DNA of 64,000 nucleotides from Hydractinia symbiolongicarpus. Its lineage: Eukaryota; Cnidaria; Hydrozoa; Anthoathecata; Hydractiniidae. How positions within the stretch are numbered: position 1 is the stretch's first letter; every line of letters starts with the position of its first letter. The translations under genes were made by a program, and so were the position numbers. The stretch spans positions 9,238,001 to 9,302,000 of the forward strand of contig NC_079886.1 of the NCBI RefSeq assembly GCF_029227915.1. Direction: 5' to 3'. The notes under the pieces are model-generated. The model saw only the letters and a program-made list of their open reading frames with translations, was not told the DNA's origin and ran no database searches. Below are positions 11,877 to 24,100 of the stretch, piece by piece.

Positions 11877-12315
11877 GAAAGCTCTTTTTGTTTTGCTCTA
11901 TTTTAAACAGCACTGTATATTTCGCACACACAGATCATAATATTGCGTTAGTAGAATCGTGTAAATCGGGGAAAACAGTTTTCTATGGTGGTTTCAAATT
12001 GGTGGAGACACCAGTCATAAAAATATTATTAGTCACAAAGTTTCATAACAATTGAGAAAGTAATTCAGCCACTCTACCCCCCCCCCCCCCCCCCCTCCCC
12101 CCCTCTCCCTTATAGCTTAACAGGTTGGCATAAATAAACATTTGCATGCAAGGTTTTCTCTGTTTGTTTTTTAGGCTAAATGCTGTACACGGAATCTTTG
12201 TAATAAATTTACAACGAAAATGGTGAAATATGGAAGCTCAAACAGTGGTAACACTAAACATTGGAGTGCAGTTATGTTATTTACAGCACTACTCTGGAAA
12301 CAGCTGGCCAACTGA
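10086..12315 (+). CDS. Ly6/uPAR three-finger protein, GPI-anchored (copy-2 promoter)
   Basis: Exons are 10086-10131, 10802-11046 and 12175-12315, giving 143 aa. Exon 1 is the signal peptide. Exon 2 is the cysteine-rich body (GLTCYSC to ATCK). Exon 3 opens AKCCTRNLCN, the C-terminal signature of the Ly6/uPAR fold, and ends with a hydrophobic stretch (AVMLFTALLW) that fits a weak GPI signal. All junctions are in phase: 1 after exon 1, 0 after exon 2. The body is unusually basic (CRRRT, SRRFNCK), unlike the minus-strand paralog. Intron 2 contains a long C tract at about 12078-12108. This copy is the only one with its last exon directly downstream, so it is the best candidate for the working gene. 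Confidence 0.83.
12077..12110. repeat. Poly-C tract
   Basis: About 20 uninterrupted C are followed by further C runs broken by single T. It is G-rich on the minus strand, so it could form a G-quadruplex or i-motif. It sits 65 bp upstream of the Ly6 terminal exon acceptor. Confidence 0.8.
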
Positions 12316-14138
12316 ATTCTATTTTTTCCTGAATTGGTTGACTACATAATTTGTTTTGATTTTTGTAAAATTAGTTCAGCTTTTTAGTTTGTTTGTTGAT
12401 GCTTAAGTATGTTGATAAAACTGTGGTAATCTAATATTTTTCTTTCTTCTCTCAATTCTTCTTCATCTGTTTGTCGCGTTACAAATTATGAAGAATAACA
12501 TGTAGCAATTATTTCTAATTTCTTGCCTGTAATTAATTTTTTAATAATTATATATTTCGTAAATTTAGTTACTTTGGTTTAATGTCTTCCTTGTACCTAT
12601 ATGTACTACAAACTTTATGTAAAATATTTACAATGAAGATGAAAGATGTATTAATTAAAAAAATGCATTGTTTTTAATAAAATTCTTATACAACTTGTGC
12701 TTTTACGGTCATTTGCTAAAAGATGAAGAATGATCACATTCATGTGAGCCACCATTGCGGACATTAATAACATTCGATGGACCGGTTTTATGCGCCCACA
12801 TGATATGGTTAATCAAGGCCGGTGAATTGGTTTAGAAAGTAAATAAGTAGGGAGGAATAACCATGGTGACCCTTTTTTCAAAATTTAAGACTTCCCCCTT
12901 AAACCTCTTTAAGTTAGCCCAAGTTATCGGTTTCGTCTGTCTTGTAAAATCTGCGATAAAGCGACTGGGAACTTATTTAAAACTTCAGAAAAAGGGTTTT
13001 TTTGGACATTTTAAAGAACTTATGGTTGCTCAAAAGTTGTCGATAAAAATTTTCAGTCAGGAAATAATTACCACCTGCACAAAATAAGAAAGATAACAAG
13101 AAAATGTTTTCCACAGCATGCAATATTTAAACAAAATGAAAAATAAACAATCCTATAAGTAAAAGAAATAACAAATTTACATTTTTATGTAACTCCAAAC
13201 GACCCAATTACTTTCATCTTTAAAACATTTTGTTTTTACACTGAGGAAACACCAAAAATGATTAAAAAACCGTAATCCTTAAAAATTCTAATCAGTAAAA
13301 AATATTAGCCACTGAGGCCAAAATTATCACTTTTTTTACAGACTTTTTTTCACCGATAGATACACGGAATTTAAGTTCAAATAATTTTACAAGAACAGCT
13401 ATTTTTGAATAAAACAAAAAACTGACAAATGTTGGCTCCTTTGGTTCTAAGTTTGTATTTAAATAGGCTCTCAAAAGCTTAAAGGATACTTATCAAAATA
13501 TTTTGTTTAAAAAAGGGATGCTAGCTCTGAAAGAGGGCGCTAAATTAAACCTTTTCCAGTATTCTGACCTTAGAACGTGATTTTCCATTTTGACTATTCT
13601 TTCCTGGTTTCTTACAGAAGAATGGCATCATATTTTTTTAAATAAAAGAGAACTCACTCAATTTTCTCGTGATGACGACATATCAAAAACTATTAAAATA
13701 AACATATCATTTAACGTAATCAAGAGCTTTTATGTCATATTAAAAAGTATCCTTAGGGAAACAAATATTTGCGGATTTGACCGCCAAATATTTATACTTA
13801 CTTCGTACTTCGATTTCGGAAAATTAGCTTTTGAGTTTTTTTGATATTTTAAAAATATCTGTTTTTCTAAATGCGTTAAGAAGTTTCTAAATATGTTAAG
13901 AAAAAACATTGACTTTGCTTTTATAAGAATTACTAAATTTTCAACGTTCGCAAAAAATAAATTCTTCAAATTTCGGGAGATATAGCAATTCTCGAAAATA
14001 AATTCCGCACAGGACCACTTATCTTCCAAAAATATGTTTCGCTCTCCCGAGGTAATTAATTTCTTTTAAAATCTGCTTTATAAAAGTCAGAGTGGCATAA
14101 AAAACGCAGGAGTGAGGCATTTAGTATGTTATTTTACA
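12316..14138. other. Intergenic AT-rich stretch
   Basis: No supported gene is seen. Several short open frames occur on both strands around 12863-14029, but they have no recognisable motifs, are rich in F, K, L and I as expected from AT-rich noise, and overlap each other. Confidence 0.5.
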
Positions 14139-14237
14139 TATATATATATATATATAATTCCATATTTATTCTTGGTTCACTACTAATGTGATTTATCTTC
14201 GATAAAATTTATTAGTAAAAATTCATGGTTTGATCGC

Positions 14238-14293
<56 letters not shown>
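14139..14293. repeat. Microsatellites (TA)n and (CAA)n
   Basis: A TA repeat occupies about 14139-14156. A pure CAA/AAC trinucleotide run of about 18 units occupies 14239-14293. The second lies about 40 bp beyond the P450 stop codon, so a minus-strand transcript would carry a (GUU)n stretch early in its 3' UTR. Confidence 0.9.
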
Positions 14294-14330
14294 CGACAAA
14301 AGTTCCCTAATCTATTTAAGAGAAGGTCAT

Positions 14331-15821
14331 TTAGTTTCGTTTCTCAAATTTCATATCAACAGGACCTTCAGGGACGACGAAGAAGGCGTATCTTGTGTTG
14401 TAATCTTTAGTCGGACATATTTTGTATTTTAAAACTAATTTAGCCAAGTATAGTAACAACTGATTTTCAGCGATTCTTCTCCCGATACAACTTCTTGGAC
14501 CATGACCAAACGGCAGGATGGCATAAGGATGATGATTCCCTTTATCTTCGTTCGAACGAAGCCATCTCTCCGGTTGAAATTCATCATGACTTTTAAAGTA
14601 CCTTTCTTTATTATAAAAGCCAAGGAGCGGTGCGACATTTGTTCCGGATGGAACATGGTAACCGGACAGAACAACATCGCGCAAAGTCATTCGGCTTTGT
14701 ATTGGGAAAAGTGGCCTTGTCCTGTGTACTTCTTTTAGACAAGCTCTAAGGTAAGGTAGTTTTTGAAGAGTTGAGCTTGTAATTTCCGAATCACCCAAAG
14801 CAGTTTTCAATTCTTCGTACAGTTTCTCCTGAATATGAGGATTATTAGATAACTCTATGGTAGCCCATATAGCCACATTGGAGACAGTGTCGATGCCGGC
14901 TCGTAGAACATCGACAGCTAATACTAATGATTCAACTTCATCGAGACTAGCATCCGGATCAACAATATGCTGTTTACTTTTGTTTAAAAATATAGATGCA
15001 GCTTTGAAGGTGTCGTCTGAAGTCTTCACAAATTCTTTCCACAAATCTGTTGACATAATCCTGTGATGAAGAGAACCGGTCTCTAGTAGACACCAACGAT
15101 CGATCAAATCCAAGTTAGCTTCATAGAACATCTTCACCGTTTCATCAATATTCTCATACTCTTGCAGCATACCAAAACGTTCTTGGAACACCGTCATTCC
15201 AGCGCATTCAAACGTCCATCGACTCAAGGAGCGATGATAGTCTTCCACAACGCGAGTGTTGTTTCGAGTTAGATTCCCTTCAAGAAAGTCTATAAAATCA
15301 TTGGTAATATCAACGTATTTTGGAACCACCTTGGCTACTTCTCTGGGAATAAGCAATGAACGTAGGGCTTCTTTTCTTCTGTGCCATTCTGCGTCATCTA
15401 GATCAAACAGGGGCCGAGGTAGTCCACGCATTCGATGATATTTCGCAAAGGCCCAGAATGATTCACGTTGCGCAGGTTGGTCCTTGGTGTCTTGATTGTA
15501 CAATATTTTCCAGTCATCCGGATTGGCAGTGTACACCTTTTCGCCAGAATATCCGATGTTTTCAACATAAATATCGCCATACTCCGAAACTCTATTTTGC
15601 AGAAATTCATGAAATTTTGCATTGCTGTATTTTTTACGCGCAAAATCCACTATTGTCACTAAATTGCTTGTAACTCTTGGAATTTCATCGTATGGTTTAA
15701 CTGTGTCTTCCTGTGTTACTGCGGCATTGTGCACATAACGGAAATGATGCGAAGCTGTGACGCGGTGTTTGTTCGTGTGGTTAACGAACCTAACCACGCG
15801 GCTTACAGAAGAGGAGTGCAT
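14331..15821 (-). CDS. Mitochondrial-clan cytochrome P450, intronless
   Basis: A single 496-aa open frame. The N-terminus (first about 35 residues) is rich in R, S and H with no acidic residues, as in a mitochondrial presequence, and lacks the hydrophobic ER anchor of microsomal P450s. P450 hallmarks are all present. They are the I-helix AGIDT (about residue 310), the K-helix ExxR as EVHR, PERW (FQPERW), and the heme loop FGHGPRSCIGRR with the cysteine ligand at about residue 445. The RR after the heme loop and the presequence place it in the mitochondrial clan (CYP11/24/27-like). These enzymes receive electrons from adrenodoxin and usually hydroxylate sterols or other lipids. The substrate cannot be told. 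The complete lack of introns contrasts with other genes in the window and suggests a retrocopy origin or intron loss, yet the frame is intact. Confidence 0.93.
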   Translation of the reverse strand: MHSSSVSRVVRFVNHTNKHRVTASHHFRYVHNAAVTQEDTVKPYDEIPRVTSNLVTIVDFARKKYSNAKFHEFLQNRVSEYGDIYVENIGYSGEKVYTANPDDWKILYNQDTKDQPAQRESFWAFAKYHRMRGLPRPLFDLDDAEWHRRKEALRSLLIPREVAKVVPKYVDITNDFIDFLEGNLTRNNTRVVEDYHRSLSRWTFECAGMTVFQERFGMLQEYENIDETVKMFYEANLDLIDRWCLLETGSLHHRIMSTDLWKEFVKTSDDTFKAASIFLNKSKQHIVDPDASLDEVESLVLAVDVLRAGIDTVSNVAIWATIELSNNPHIQEKLYEELKTALGDSEITSSTLQKLPYLRACLKEVHRTRPLFPIQSRMTLRDVVLSGYHVPSGTNVAPLLGFYNKERYFKSHDEFQPERWLRSNEDKGNHHPYAILPFGHGPRSCIGRRIAENQLLLYLAKLVLKYKICPTKDYNTRYAFFVVPEGPVDMKFEKRN

Positions 15822-17620
15822 TTTACAGAACAGTTTTCGTTAACAATTTTCTAGATAAGAAAAAAACTGACTTCAAGGTCTGATATTTGAGTGAAATAAA
15901 GAGAACAAATAGGAGTAACTGCAAGAGGCTGAGAAAGGAACGTATCAATAACTTTATAGATGTAATCACGGATACAACAAATTTTATTTTGAAAATAGCG
16001 AACATTCAAGATGATAGCCTGTGTCAAACCTCTTATGGTCGTTAAATAATCAAGGGCTTGGGTAGTCAAAGCTTAAACAAACATCTGGTCAGACTCGTAT
16101 TTACTCTTTTTATACTTTTTTCAGATTTTGCCCAGAAATAAGAACAAAATATAAGAACAGTCTCCGGCTCAAATTATTGTTTTTAACACTAAGGACAATT
16201 CGAGTCTAAATTTTGCCATAAATAAAGACCAGGATGTAAACACTCTCGCAATTCTCTTTTAAGCTACCAATGTTTGTTTTTGCTTGCAATCGTTACTGCT
16301 AAAATAATTGCAAAATCGCATTCATTTTGGCGGAAATTGTTTATGAAGGCAAGTATGAAGCTGCGTCAGTCATAAAAAAATGCAATTTTCTCAAATAAAC
16401 AAATAAATTTCAAAGTTTAAGAAATTATCCATAAATAAAAATAACACGAGGCTAGATCCTAAAGCAATCTTTATGCTATTAGGAACAAAATAAGAACAAA
16501 ATAAGATAAAAAAGCTTCGAAAAGAAGAACATCAACCTCAGGTCAGATTTTTTATACTTTTTTTCCAAAAAAATATATATATGCAAACCTCGTTGATCAA
16601 TAAACACTCCTGATTATTTGTTAAACACTGCATCAAGATAAAAACTACAATTATAAACTTGATGCAAGTACAATTCCACTCGTGATGTATATGTTTTCAT
16701 GACATTGCAAATTTTATTGTTTCAAATGGTTAAATACAGTAAAATGTAAACAACTCTCCCTCTTGCTTGTCTATATATCGCTTATTTTAATTTTATTGGA
16801 CTCTGCGATGGAGATATTGTAATTAAATATCTTTATGATCTTTACTAAGACTATAATATTATTAAACCTATTTTTTTATAAGGAACTAAATGGTTAAACA
16901 GATAGTCATAAATGTAAAATATATAAACCAGCTATACAAAATTAGAAATTAGTTATTCGCTCTTTCCTTTTTCCTTATGTATCACCATTATCTCGTGATA
17001 TTAGCCCGAAAACCGGGAATCGCGCTTGTATTTGCGATAACTGATGATTTTGTAGGTATTCCAGCAAAGTACTTTTGAGGTTGTAAAGGAAAGAAAGTAA
17101 GCTTACCACAAAATGTGTTTACTTTACCACGTATGTGACGGTTATAATTTATGGTTGTAAGCACGTGTTAAAAGCTTCGACACGAAAGAAATTTACAGAT
17201 TTTATCATTTATCAGAAAAAAATTATAAACAATTCTGCTTCGGGAGGTGTATTCTTCACAGTAGATTTAATTTCTGCGAGAGAAAAAAAAAAAATGCAGA
17301 ATTAAAGTTTGCTAAGGCAATATACATACTATAAAAAAAAAAGTAGCAAACTATGGAAATAAATTTGTGTTGCATATTTCTATTTATTTCACTAAGACGT
17401 ACTGAAAATCTTTGGGTGAGGTACTCAATTTTTGAAATAAAAAAATCTGACTAATTTTTGATTACCTGTGAAAATAAATTCCGCGAAATCTATTGAACTT
17501 TCGTGCACGTGCACCCTGAATGTTTACAGGTCAAGTTTTGCCTAATAAGCAATCGCGCCATTCTCTCTAAAGAAAATTATATTTAATTTCCAAAAAGGTG
17601 ATATAATATTCTTATAAATA
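15822..17620. other. Intergenic stretch upstream of the P450
   Basis: No gene is recognised. The first few hundred bases should hold the P450 promoter and 5' UTR, but no clear TATA or initiator can be singled out in such AT-rich sequence. Confidence 0.45.
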
Positions 17621-18026
17621 TTAAAGGGATCCTGAGGTATAAAATAATGTTATGATGATTAACAAGTCTTTTAATTTTTTTAAAAAGCTCTTTTCGTTCT
17701 CAAGATATTCACATTTAAAGAATTTCAGATTTAATTATGCTGCATAAATTATCATGTCATATTTATGTCATAGCAAATTTTGATATTTTCCGTCATCAGT
17801 AATTTTAAACCTGTTAAGGTATGCATTCAAACTTTATCAATGCATAGGTATTATAAAGGTGAATTGATTAACATAATTTTTTTCGGCAAAATGACAATTG
17901 TTTGCTCGTCCCAGGCATTTTATTTTTTTGCTGAGCACCCAATAGCTCGGGATTCAAAATATAAAAAGACTTTTTAAGCTCTATAATATAAACCCAACAT
18001 TATTTTATACCTAGGGTTTCCTTTAA
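17621..18026. mobile_element. Fold-back MITE
   Basis: The left end, starting TTAAAGGGATCCTGAGGTAT, matches the reverse complement of the right end (TTAAAGGAAACCCTAGGTAT). Both continue with TAAAATAATGTT, so the arms pair over more than 70 bp with gaps. The subterminal phrase GTTCTCAAGATATT is shared with the fold-back element at 22114-22613, so both belong to one loose family. No coding sequence. Confidence 0.6.
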
Positions 18027-19397
18027 GGAATTTTGAACACAATAAGAAACCTCCTAAGCACCTGATAAAACCATAACTTCTTAGTTTAAGCATAATTATG
18101 AAAATAAAATAGTTTGCCAGGCAAAGTGTTTTACTTTGCCCCTTAAAATTAAATATAGTGATAAGATTGATGTCAAGTAATAAAATTTCCATAATACTGC
18201 ATATTTTTTTGTAAAATTAAACTATACAATTTATATGGTATTAAGTAATGCTCAAAAAATAATTTTGCTGACTTAATTATACAAAGTTCATTAAATCAAC
18301 AATAAAAGTTGAAAAAAATACGAATCTATTTTAAAATTGAAAAAATTGACTAGGTTTTGGTTAAGAAGAAAGTAAACAAACCAATAACAATCTGACTGCA
18401 TCATGCAACAAATTTACAAAAAATTACATCTAAACCATTATAATTTTAGAAGTAGTGAAACGTTTTAAAGAAATCCATTGCCTTTACATTATTAGTAAGT
18501 TGCCAACACAGGGTGGATGCTATTAATTTTTAGCCGATGATGATTCTTATTGTTTGATTAAGTGCTTTCACCAGATGGTACATTCTAAAAAAATACATTA
18601 AGAACAAAACTTAACAGTGTGTATTATTTATAAAATACTTTTAAAACAAGGCACAATGTTCCTTACACTTTATTGTCTAATGCAACTGTTACTTACTGGT
18701 TTCTCTGACTGTAGTATGTTCATGTATAAGTTCACAGAGAAGGTATAAGTTAGCCACTTACAAAATTTCCTTTACCAAAAATTCACAATATATAACTGCT
18801 CTGTCCTACAGAGCACTTGCCAGATAGTACATGCTCCAACATAGTTTGTAGTAATGGTTTAAAGCAAGATTTACATTTCTGGGACTGACTAAACACTGGC
18901 CAACAGAGTTATAAGTTTGTCAGATTGAAATTTATTTTTTTATTTTGTTTTTGAAGTTTTAATTAATCCTTTGTAGATCGCTCATTAATAACTTTTGAGG
19001 CTGTCCCACTCTACTTTAGGGGTTTTCAGTTGCTAATGTTTTACGTATATGCATATGCATCTCAACAGGCAAAAAAAGAAGGACCGCATAGGTCAAAGTG
19101 GCTATGTACGATAACTGTATCATTTCTTTCTTAAGAACGGACAATTTTAGCACCAGCCTTTTCTTTCACTTCTTATCTTTTCTTTATACAAAATCACAAC
19201 ATTAGGTCATGACGCACAACTTATCTATAATAACTAACTTCATGATGACATTCACCTGGTCAGTAAATGTCATGTGATACTTTTAAACTAATTACAGTTC
19301 TGTATTTTTTAGGGTAGCCATTGGGATTTAAGAATAATTCTTTGTTTTATAACTTCAAACCTGGCATATTGTGTTGTTTTAGACTTTAATTCAGGAA
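18027..19397. other. Intergenic AT-rich stretch
   Basis: I see no gene, RNA or clear element here. Confidence 0.4.
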
Positions 19398-19747
19398 CTA
19401 ACAATAATGAAAGTTTCTTTTTTGAGAGTTTTTTCTGGTTGGTTTTTCCTGCAAACGAAAGTGGTAACATGTGACTTACCGCCCGGCAGAATTAAGATTA
19501 TGAAATCGAAAATATAAATGAATTTAAATACAGAAACACAGCTAGCTACCTCTGTCAATGGCAATGACATTGTTTCTGGGTTTATTAAATCTGTTTCCAT
19601 TGCAACAGATAAAGCTTTTTCTGACCTTTCTTTTCTTATATTTCTATATCTGTAGAGAAAGTTTCCAGTCAAATATATCGACCCAGCAAATAACGAAAAT
19701 GAAACGGCTTTCTGAGTGAGATCTGCCAATTTTGTTACATTGCTCAT
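19398..19747 (-). CDS. COX14-like mitochondrial inner-membrane protein
   Basis: The proposed coding exons are 19747-19550 (66 codons, donor GAG|GTAGC) and 19448-19398 (16 codons plus stop, acceptor TTTGCAG), in phase, giving an 82-aa product. The protein opens MSNVTKLADLTQKAVSF, has one transmembrane segment (about residues 14-34, FSLFAGSIYLTGNFLYRY) and then a strongly basic stretch RNIRKER. This layout, including LAD...K and Y(x)4-6 followed by R/K-rich residues, resembles COX14 (C12orf62), a small factor coupling COX1 synthesis to complex IV assembly. Length and topology fit, although human COX14 is nearer 57 aa, so the tail is longer here. Identity is low in such a small protein, so another single-pass mitochondrial assembly factor is possible. 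The in-frame ATG nine codons upstream is less likely. Confidence 0.5.
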
Positions 19748-20428
19748 TTTGATTCGAGTGTTCATCACACACACAACACAGCACTTTTCTCCTTTAAAAC
19801 ATAGGATGTTTCCACAAGGTCAGAGTAATAGCTTTAGATGTAAACAAAACACTAAAAATTTTCGGACATTCATGTGCTGCAAAATAATGTTGTCCGTTCG
19901 AGGTTGATCGGAGTTACTAGGTTGTGCAGTTTTTATGATTGTACAGAAAGGGGCTATGCTATACAAAGTTGGTCTATTTTTATTCATCTCGACGAATTTG
20001 ATATTTCGACAACGGACCGATTATTTGCGTAAATTATTAAACAATTATTATCATGAAATACTTACGTAGTATTGCTTACAGCTTGGAACATCACAATCTC
20101 AGTATCAGGCGTTCTCTTTCAGAATCTCTCCGGTCTCATTTCCTCCTCCCAGGCTCTTTTTCTCTTTCTGATAATCTCCGGCGCGCGACGGACTAATAAT
20201 TTGTTGCTCACGGGGCTAGCTGACACAGCAAGGAACAGAACTCTGATCAACACACAAGCACATTTGCAGCCTAGAGTCTTACATAACAGTTTTACAGTGC
20301 ATGATCTCCAAATAGCTATAGGCTAATCTTGTTTCCAGAGCTTCTTTTTCGCTTTTGCTGTCGCGAAAGAAGTACTACTTCTTGCGCGCTAGTCACATAT
20401 CAGAAAGTGAAAAAGAAGCCCTAGGGAC

Positions 20429-20783
20429 GAGATAGATAGATAGATGTGCATATTTTACATGGCTAGCCTCACAAATATCGAGGGATATACCCTGTCTATT
20501 ATTTCCAGGAGGGGCCATGGCGTAGATGGAGAGTCCTAGAGTATTTAATGCTCATTTTGAGCTACGCAGACCCAATTAGAGCCCGCGCTCTACTAGACAA
20601 CTCCCGGCAACATCCAACGACCCACACAGTGTGCCATCTTCCCAATTTCCCTCACATGGCTTGGGTTAACCCGGGGCTATGGTAACATTCACTCGCCCAT
20701 GTTGAATCGCCGTCAAGAGGAATCGAACCCCGGTCTCCCGCACAGAGTACGAGAGCTATAACCACTAATCTACGGCGCCACTA
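20429..20783 (-). mobile_element. tRNA-derived SINE
   Basis: Read on the minus strand, the head starts GGCGCCGTAGATTAGTGG, with an A-box-like TAGATTAGTGG and a perfect B box GGTTCGATTCC 35-45 nt further, as in a tRNA-derived pol III promoter. A body of about 270 bp follows, and the element ends in a (GATA)n tail. It is more GC-rich than its surroundings. A central block containing TAGCTCAAAATGAGC and TTAAAT is shared with the element at 37995-38290. No perfect target duplication was found. Confidence 0.75.
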
Positions 20784-21121
20784 GATTAAATAATTAACAC
20801 GCCACGAGATTAAATAATTATTAAAACATACAGTGAAGAGAATAAATGTTATAAATTTAAAGACGTCGGTGTTTAAAAGTAATCTCAGGAGGCATAAAAC
20901 AGGCTGTTACCATTGTACAGAGTTGGTCTGTATTGTACAGAAATGGTCACGCTCACGCCTAAGATCGTATAGTGAAAGACGTCGCATAAAACATCTTGAT
21001 GACTCCACTTGTTTGTAGAACTGTATCCAGCAGCACGCAATTTTTGCATAATACAATTTTTTATGCTTACCAGCTGGAGCAACCACATTTGTACACCTTT
21101 ACTCTAAATTTAAAGCTAATG

Positions 21122-24100
21122 ATGTTAAGTAAGAAGATATTATGCCGTGGTTTAAAGCATAGTTATTTACGAAATGTCATTTTTACTAACAGAGCAATTT
21201 CCACAGGTTAATATTTTTTATATTTTTTTATGACTGGCTAATTAGCTAACATGCTCGCTTTCCTACATACTAAAACATATAACCACCAGAACCGACAGTG
21301 AACCAGCAGTTTATGTATCCTGTGTATAGCCATTAAGAGGTTTGTTATTGTAACAAATTATGACCCCTAATTTTTTTTGTTATTTTAAAAATGATATTAC
21401 ATACAAGTGATTTATTTTGCTGGAGGTAATAGGATTTATTTGGAAAGTTGTTACCATAAATTCCTTTTCTTTATTTCTGTCCTATTATATATCATAACTG
21501 TTTCATACCGGCCAAATAATTTGATATATCCTCTCAGTTAAAATTAAATATATATAGCTAAGATTTTAATATTCTGTAAAGAGAATATTAATCTCTGGTT
21601 TGCTGCTAGTTTGATTAAAATCTGGTGGCTCCCTGTTTTTGTATGTACGGCTTATGTTGCTCTTGTCAAATTCATGTAGGTACCGATATATGTTTTTAAA
21701 TGCCATATTGAAATTGTAGGTGTGCCATGTTTACAGCAAGAAGAAAAAAACACTGAATCAGAACCAGTAATGAAGGTATAGATAAGTTACATCATGAAAC
21801 ATGTTGTTTATAACTCCCAGGCATTTTACGCAAATCTGCAGGCAAAGTAATGCAGGTGGTAACCTGTAGACAAGCCTATTTCAAACTTTATTTCAAGTGG
21901 AGGCATCTTTTAATCTTGGAATTAAAATAAATTTTGCATGTAGCTTAGATTTAGAACATGTATCAGTGAAAAGATGCTACTAAATATTGGAGAAAAGTTA
22001 TAATAATTTGACTTCCGTTACCTAAAGTCTGCATTTTATTGCTGGTTGATTGTTACATTTTTTCTGCACATGCAAGAGATTTCCATCAAAACGTAACATT
22101 GAAACTTATCTATCAAAGGGATTCCTGCCTCAAAAATGATTTTTTTTATATGTTGTGGAGAATAAAATGTTGTTTATCAAGTTTTTTTGGATTTTTTAAA
22201 AATCTTTTTTCACTCCCAAGATATTAAGCTCCAAAGATTTCCATACTTTCTTATGACATCATCATTGATGATGTAATAAAGTGGCAAAGCTATATTACTT
22301 GAGATATCTTGCAAATTTACTTAATATCAAAACTTTTAAGCATTGTGGACTTATGCTCTTGGTGATATCTTGGCATGTGCAAAGTTTTGTAGTTTAAGAA
22401 TGGCCTCATCTTTAATTATATGTACAAATGTGATGTCAGCATTTTTTAAAACTTACTTATGACATCATAAGATGTCGGATTTTGAATATTTTAAATCTTG
22501 AATATTTTGAGAACGAAAAAAGGTTTTAAAAAAATTCCTAATGGCTTGATAAACAACTTTTTATTCTCCACAACATATAAAAAAATCATCATTTTCGAGG
22601 CAGGAATCCCTTCAAAAATAATAGAACTTCACCTCAACTCTGAGACTTCCTGGAGTATTTCTGCCTAAATTTAATTTATTTCTCTTTGTGAAGGGTGGGC
22701 CTTTAGACATTTATTTTGGGCCCTGTTAACAGGATTTTGTTTTAAGTTTGTAACCCAGCTGTTATGGAGATGTATATTGGTTTAGTGTTTACATTACTAT
22801 AATAATTAGGATAAAATAAAAAAAGTTTAAATATTTATCTGTTAGCAGAAGTTTAATTAATTTTAGTATTTTTGACATGGTTCCATTTCTTTCAACCTAA
22901 GGTTTCTGAATACATATGCTTCTCAGGGGTCCCACACCTAAAAATGTTTTTAGAATTTCTTGATTTTTTGTAAAAACGTGTTTAAAAGTCATTGCTGTAG
23001 TAAATTGTTTTGTTTTGAAATGTTAGGTTTCTCACGACCTACCAAATCTTATATCAGCAAAGCATGTGACTTATTTGATCAGCTTCAAAAGGACTGAGAT
23101 TGGGAAATAAATTTAAAATTTTTGAGGTGTTTTTCTAGTTTTTTAAGAATTTCATATTCAGATTTGGAGGTATAGGGAGTTGTGTAATGGCATATAACTT
23201 TAAACATGGTTTTTCATTTTCCAGTAAGACCCCTCCCCCCTCTTGAGATTAAGTTTTCTTAAAGAATTCATAATTCTTAGGAGACTGTTGGCTTTATTGG
23301 CCTGGGAAATATGGGCCATCACATGGGAATGAATCTGTTAAAGAAAGGGTACAACTTGGTTGTGTACGATGTATATCCTGAGGCAGTCACAGCGTTCAAA
23401 GATCTTGGTGCAACGGCTGTTACATCACCTAAACAAGTGGCTGAGCAAGTTGATAAAATTGTAACCATGTTGCCGTCTAGGTCTGTATAAAATATTTTTT
23501 TCCTAAATCAATAAATCTGTTTTTTTTTTGTAAATTTTATAAATATATATAATTTTTTTCCAGTCCTGATGTACAAGAAGTATATAATGGCGATAGTGGA
23601 ATATTAAGGTGAGTTGATTTTATATTTTTTTAATTTTTTTCAATATTTCTGTAATACTATAAAATCTCCTGCAACAAGCTGGTGGTTGACACGGTTAGCA
23701 GACTTTCACACGAGGTAAAAGTACTTGCAAAATTCAGGTTACTTTTTACTGTTCTTTGCAGAGGTGTCAGGGAAGGAGCATTGATGATTGATAGCAGCAC
23801 AATTGATCCAGCTGTTTCCAAAGATATGGCTATGCTAGCAAAAACACACAAATCGACATACTTAGATGCTCCTGTATCAGGAGGTAAACGCTCAACTAAT
23901 AAATTTTTTGTAGTAAATTTCTTTTTGAAATTTAAGCACTTTGCTGTTTTTGTAACGACTTTCAAAAAGCAATGCAGATTTTTTGTAAGGATTCTTTTTA
24001 CATGATATTCGCTCTGCCCTAAATTCATATCAGTAATTAATTAGGTTTAATTTTTAATTCGTGCAACTAGAAAGAACGCCAGCAAAATAGAATAGATTAA

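Noticed and set aside
13590-14029. Overlapping plus and minus open frames
   Set aside because: F/K/I/N-rich, mutually overlapping, no splice or motif support; typical of AT-rich noise.
20700-20783. tRNA gene on the minus strand
   Set aside because: The B box is perfect, but the acceptor stem does not close and the sequence continues into a shared SINE body, so it is a SINE head.
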